Shown piece by piece: positions 6,002 through 7,405 of a DNA stretch of 7,405 nucleotides. Below the pieces are notes generated by a model. The model saw only the letters and a list, made by a program, of their open reading frames with translations. It did not search any database and was not told where the DNA came from. The position numbers were made by a program, and so were the translations under genes. This DNA is from Spirochaetaceae bacterium. Its GTDB lineage: Bacteria > Spirochaetota > Spirochaetia > DSM-2461. The stretch's first letter is position 1. Every line of letters begins with the position of its first letter. Location of the stretch: positions 1-7,405 of the forward strand of contig QKAI01000446.1 in assembly GCA_003246505.1 (NCBI GenBank), given 5' to 3'.

Positions 6002-6265
6002 ATGGAAAAGAGAATCGGCGGAGTCACCATCATCGTGAAAAACAGGGAATCGGTGGAACGGCTTAATCATATCCTTTCAGAGCATGGGGGGATCATCCGG
6101 GGGCGTATGGGCATTCCCTTTCCCGAAAGCGGCATTAGCGTCATATCCCTCATCGTGGAGGGGACCACCGACGGCATTGGGGCCATGACGGGAAAGATCG
6201 GACGCCTGGAAGGGGTGGAGGTCCGCTCCGTTCTGGCCAAGGAGATTTTTTCCCCGGTCGATTAG
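6002..6265 (+). CDS. TM1266-type iron-only hydrogenase system putative regulator
   Basis: An 87-residue protein of the small family typified by Thermotoga maritima TM1266, annotated as putative regulator of iron-only ([FeFe]) hydrogenase systems. The family has an ACT/NikR-C-like ferredoxin fold and is often found beside hydE, hydF and hydG. Seen here: the N-terminal MEKRIGGVTIIVKNRESV strand-helix start, GRMGIP (34-39) and the signature ISLIVEGTTDGIGAMTGKIG (48-67), followed by GVEVRSVLAKE. The length and N-terminus fit the family, supporting the ATG at 6002 even though it has no ribosome site. No hydrogenase or maturation gene is in the window, so it is an orphan here; the partner may lie elsewhere. 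The biochemical role is not established: there is no classical DNA-binding domain, so 'regulator' reflects gene context rather than proven activity. A thioredoxin-fold gene follows 43 bases downstream. Confidence 0.87.
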   Translation: MEKRIGGVTIIVKNRESVERLNHILSEHGGIIRGRMGIPFPESGISVISLIVEGTTDGIGAMTGKIGRLEGVEVRSVLAKEIFSPVD

Positions 6266-6273
6266 GGAATCTC

Positions 6274-6302
6274 TTTACTTTTTATATATTATTTATTATA
6301 TA
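6274..6302 (+). promoter_or_regulatory. Candidate promoter of the thioredoxin-like gene, predicted leaderless
   Basis: TTTACT (6274-6279, four of six) and TATATA (6297-6302, five of six) are 17 bases apart in a very AT-rich gap. Six bases separate the -10 from the ATG at 6309. No Shine-Dalgarno sequence precedes this ATG. The AT richness makes chance -10 matches easy, so this is weaker than its spacing suggests. Confidence 0.4.
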
Positions 6303-6308
6303 TATTCC

Positions 6309-6644
6309 ATGCCATTCAAACGGGAAATAACAAGCTATAGTGAATTAACATCCCTATTGAGCGAAAAGGGACGGTTCCATTTTCTCTATATGACCCTGCC
6401 CGACTGCGGGGTGTGCGACGTGGTCAGACCAAAAATAGAGGAAATGCTATCACGCCATCCGGAGCTGGAGGGAAGCTATATCAATCTGGCCTGTGATCCC
6501 GCCATAGGGGGGCAGCACTCCGTATTTTCCGTACCCGCCGTTCTCATTTTCCGGGATGGCCGGGAGCTCTTCCGGGAGGCCCGCTACCTGGTCATTGATG
6601 TGATCGAACCGCAGATAGAAAGGATTCTGTTAAATTTCTCCTGA
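6309..6644 (+). CDS. Thioredoxin-fold protein with CGVC motif
   Basis: A 111-residue thioredoxin-like protein, probably cytoplasmic (no signal peptide). The beta strand FHFLYMTLPDCGVCDVV carries the active-site pair C33/C36. The residues between are GV rather than the classic GP, and the preceding Trp of WCGPC is replaced by Asp. The cis-proline is P76 in FSVPAVLIF, followed by the usual RDGREL turn (82-87). A third cysteine, C62, lies in LACDPAIGG. The fold and both redox cysteines are intact, so thiol-disulfide exchange is plausible. The atypical motif suggests a specialised partner rather than general thioredoxin duty. It lies 43 bases after the TM1266-type gene on the same strand, possibly co-transcribed as well as having its own promoter. 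Its last 15 bases overlap the end of the HD-GYP gene. The substrate is unknown. Confidence 0.88.
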   Translation: MPFKREITSYSELTSLLSEKGRFHFLYMTLPDCGVCDVVRPKIEEMLSRHPELEGSYINLACDPAIGGQHSVFSVPAVLIFRDGRELFREARYLVIDVIEPQIERILLNFS

Positions 6645-7405
6645 ATCCCCATCCCGGTCATCGGCGAAATCCAGGGATATCCTCAGGAATTCCTCCTGCC
6701 TTTTCAAAAAGGCCTCCACGATTTCCGGCTGGAAATGTGTCCCCGATCCCTTGTTGATAATCTCAACGGTCTTTTCATGGTCTATGGCCTCCTTATACGG
6801 GCGTTTCGTCCTGAGCGCATCGTAGACGTCGGCGATGGCCATGATGCGGGCGGATAGGGGGATTCTCTCTTCCGCCAGACCGTCCGGATATCCGCTGCCG
6901 TCCCACTTTTCATGGTGGTGGCGCACCAGCTGGATCCCTATGGTCAGAAAAGAGGATACCCCTATCCGGTCCATGGCCGCCCTGAGAATCCCGGCGCCCA
7001 TGGTGGTATGGGTCTTCATCACCTCAAATTCCTCCTCCGTCAGTTTTCCCGGCTTAAGCAGTATTTTATCGGGAATCCCCACCTTCCCTATATCGTGGAG
7101 GGGCGCCGATTGTTCCAGATCCTTAATGTATCCGGGGGTCAGATATTCGGAATACTCCCTGAGCATTTTCAATTCCTCTGCGAGAAGGCGGCAGTACTTT
7201 TTTGTCCTGATGATATGCTTTCCCGTCTCCTGATCCTTCAGCTCCGCCAGCATGGACATGGAGAGTATGGTGACGTTCTGGGTTTTTTCCTGATAGAGAA
7301 TCGTATTCTTGAGCCTGACGATGATTCTTATGAAGAAAAGGGCCATAAGGCCTATCAGGACAATGCTCAGGAGCGAATTGAAGCGGCTCATCCTCAGGGT
7401 GGGGG
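6630..7405 (-). CDS. HD-GYP cyclic-di-GMP phosphodiesterase with membrane anchor (5' end beyond window)
   Basis: Residues are numbered from the first ATG in the window (7391). One membrane helix (about 7-25) is followed by a linker and an HD-GYP domain (about 45-235), which hydrolyses the second messenger cyclic-di-GMP. The metal ligands expected from HD-GYP structures all seem present: E55 and H59 (ETGKH), H99-D100 (HDIGK), H128, H159-H160 and D188 (IADVYDAL). The GYP signature is DGSGYP (164-169). A late motif usually reading HFDP or QFDP is HFQP here (219-222). The frame stays open upstream of ATG 7391 to the window edge, and the GAGG before that ATG abuts it with no spacer. The protein therefore probably starts further right, perhaps with a periplasmic or membrane sensor domain whose last helix is the one seen. 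It converges on and overlaps the thioredoxin-like gene. Confidence 0.9.
   Translation of the reverse strand, partial: PTLRMSRFNSLLSIVLIGLMALFFIRIIVRLKNTILYQEKTQNVTILSMSMLAELKDQETGKHIIRTKKYCRLLAEELKMLREYSEYLTPGYIKDLEQSAPLHDIGKVGIPDKILLKPGKLTEEEFEVMKTHTTMGAGILRAAMDRIGVSSFLTIGIQLVRHHHEKWDGSGYPDGLAEERIPLSARIMAIADVYDALRTKRPYKEAIDHEKTVEIINKGSGTHFQPEIVEAFLKRQEEFLRISLDFADDRDGDSGEI

Overview
This 7.4 kb stretch is ordinary bacterial chromosome with moderately GC-rich genes and short AT-rich gaps. It holds seven protein genes and no RNA genes, insertion sequences, CRISPR arrays or phage genes that I can see. The Lon sequence, the iron-only-hydrogenase-type regulator (TM1266 family), the PAS histidine kinase and the HD-GYP protein together suggest an anaerobic or facultative bacterium, most likely a spirochaete. 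That assignment is an impression from protein style, not a phylogeny.

Left part (1-2026, minus strand): an AT-rich edge carries a probable promoter for a gene beyond the window and a set of GTTCA repeats. Next comes a soluble PAS-PAS histidine kinase with no receiver domain and no adjacent regulator. It has its own sigma70-type promoter, separated from lon by a GC-rich terminator and a second, long inverted repeat.

Middle (2027-4920): a complete Lon protease gene (minus) is divergent from a 90-residue membrane protein (plus). The membrane protein gene has a near-perfect sigma54 (-24/-12) promoter, and the protein resembles the phage-shock protein PspG in size, hydrophobic layout and basic-aromatic tail. 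If that holds, the lon/PspG-like intergenic region joins cytoplasmic protein quality control to an envelope-stress output.

Right part (4914-7405): rlmN (minus; rRNA/tRNA adenosine C2 methyltransferase) is divergent from a TM1266-type regulator (plus), which is followed by a thioredoxin-fold protein with a CGVC site (plus). An HD-GYP cyclic-di-GMP phosphodiesterase (minus) enters from the right edge. The gene pairs meeting tail to tail overlap by 7 and 15 bases.

The two most notable signals are regulatory. One is the sigma54 promoter with upstream CAATGG repeats before the PspG-like gene. The other is that rlmN, the regulator gene and the thioredoxin gene all lack a Shine-Dalgarno sequence and each has a -10-like box ending 6-7 bases before the ATG, which predicts leaderless mRNAs. 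No wholly new multi-gene system is evident.
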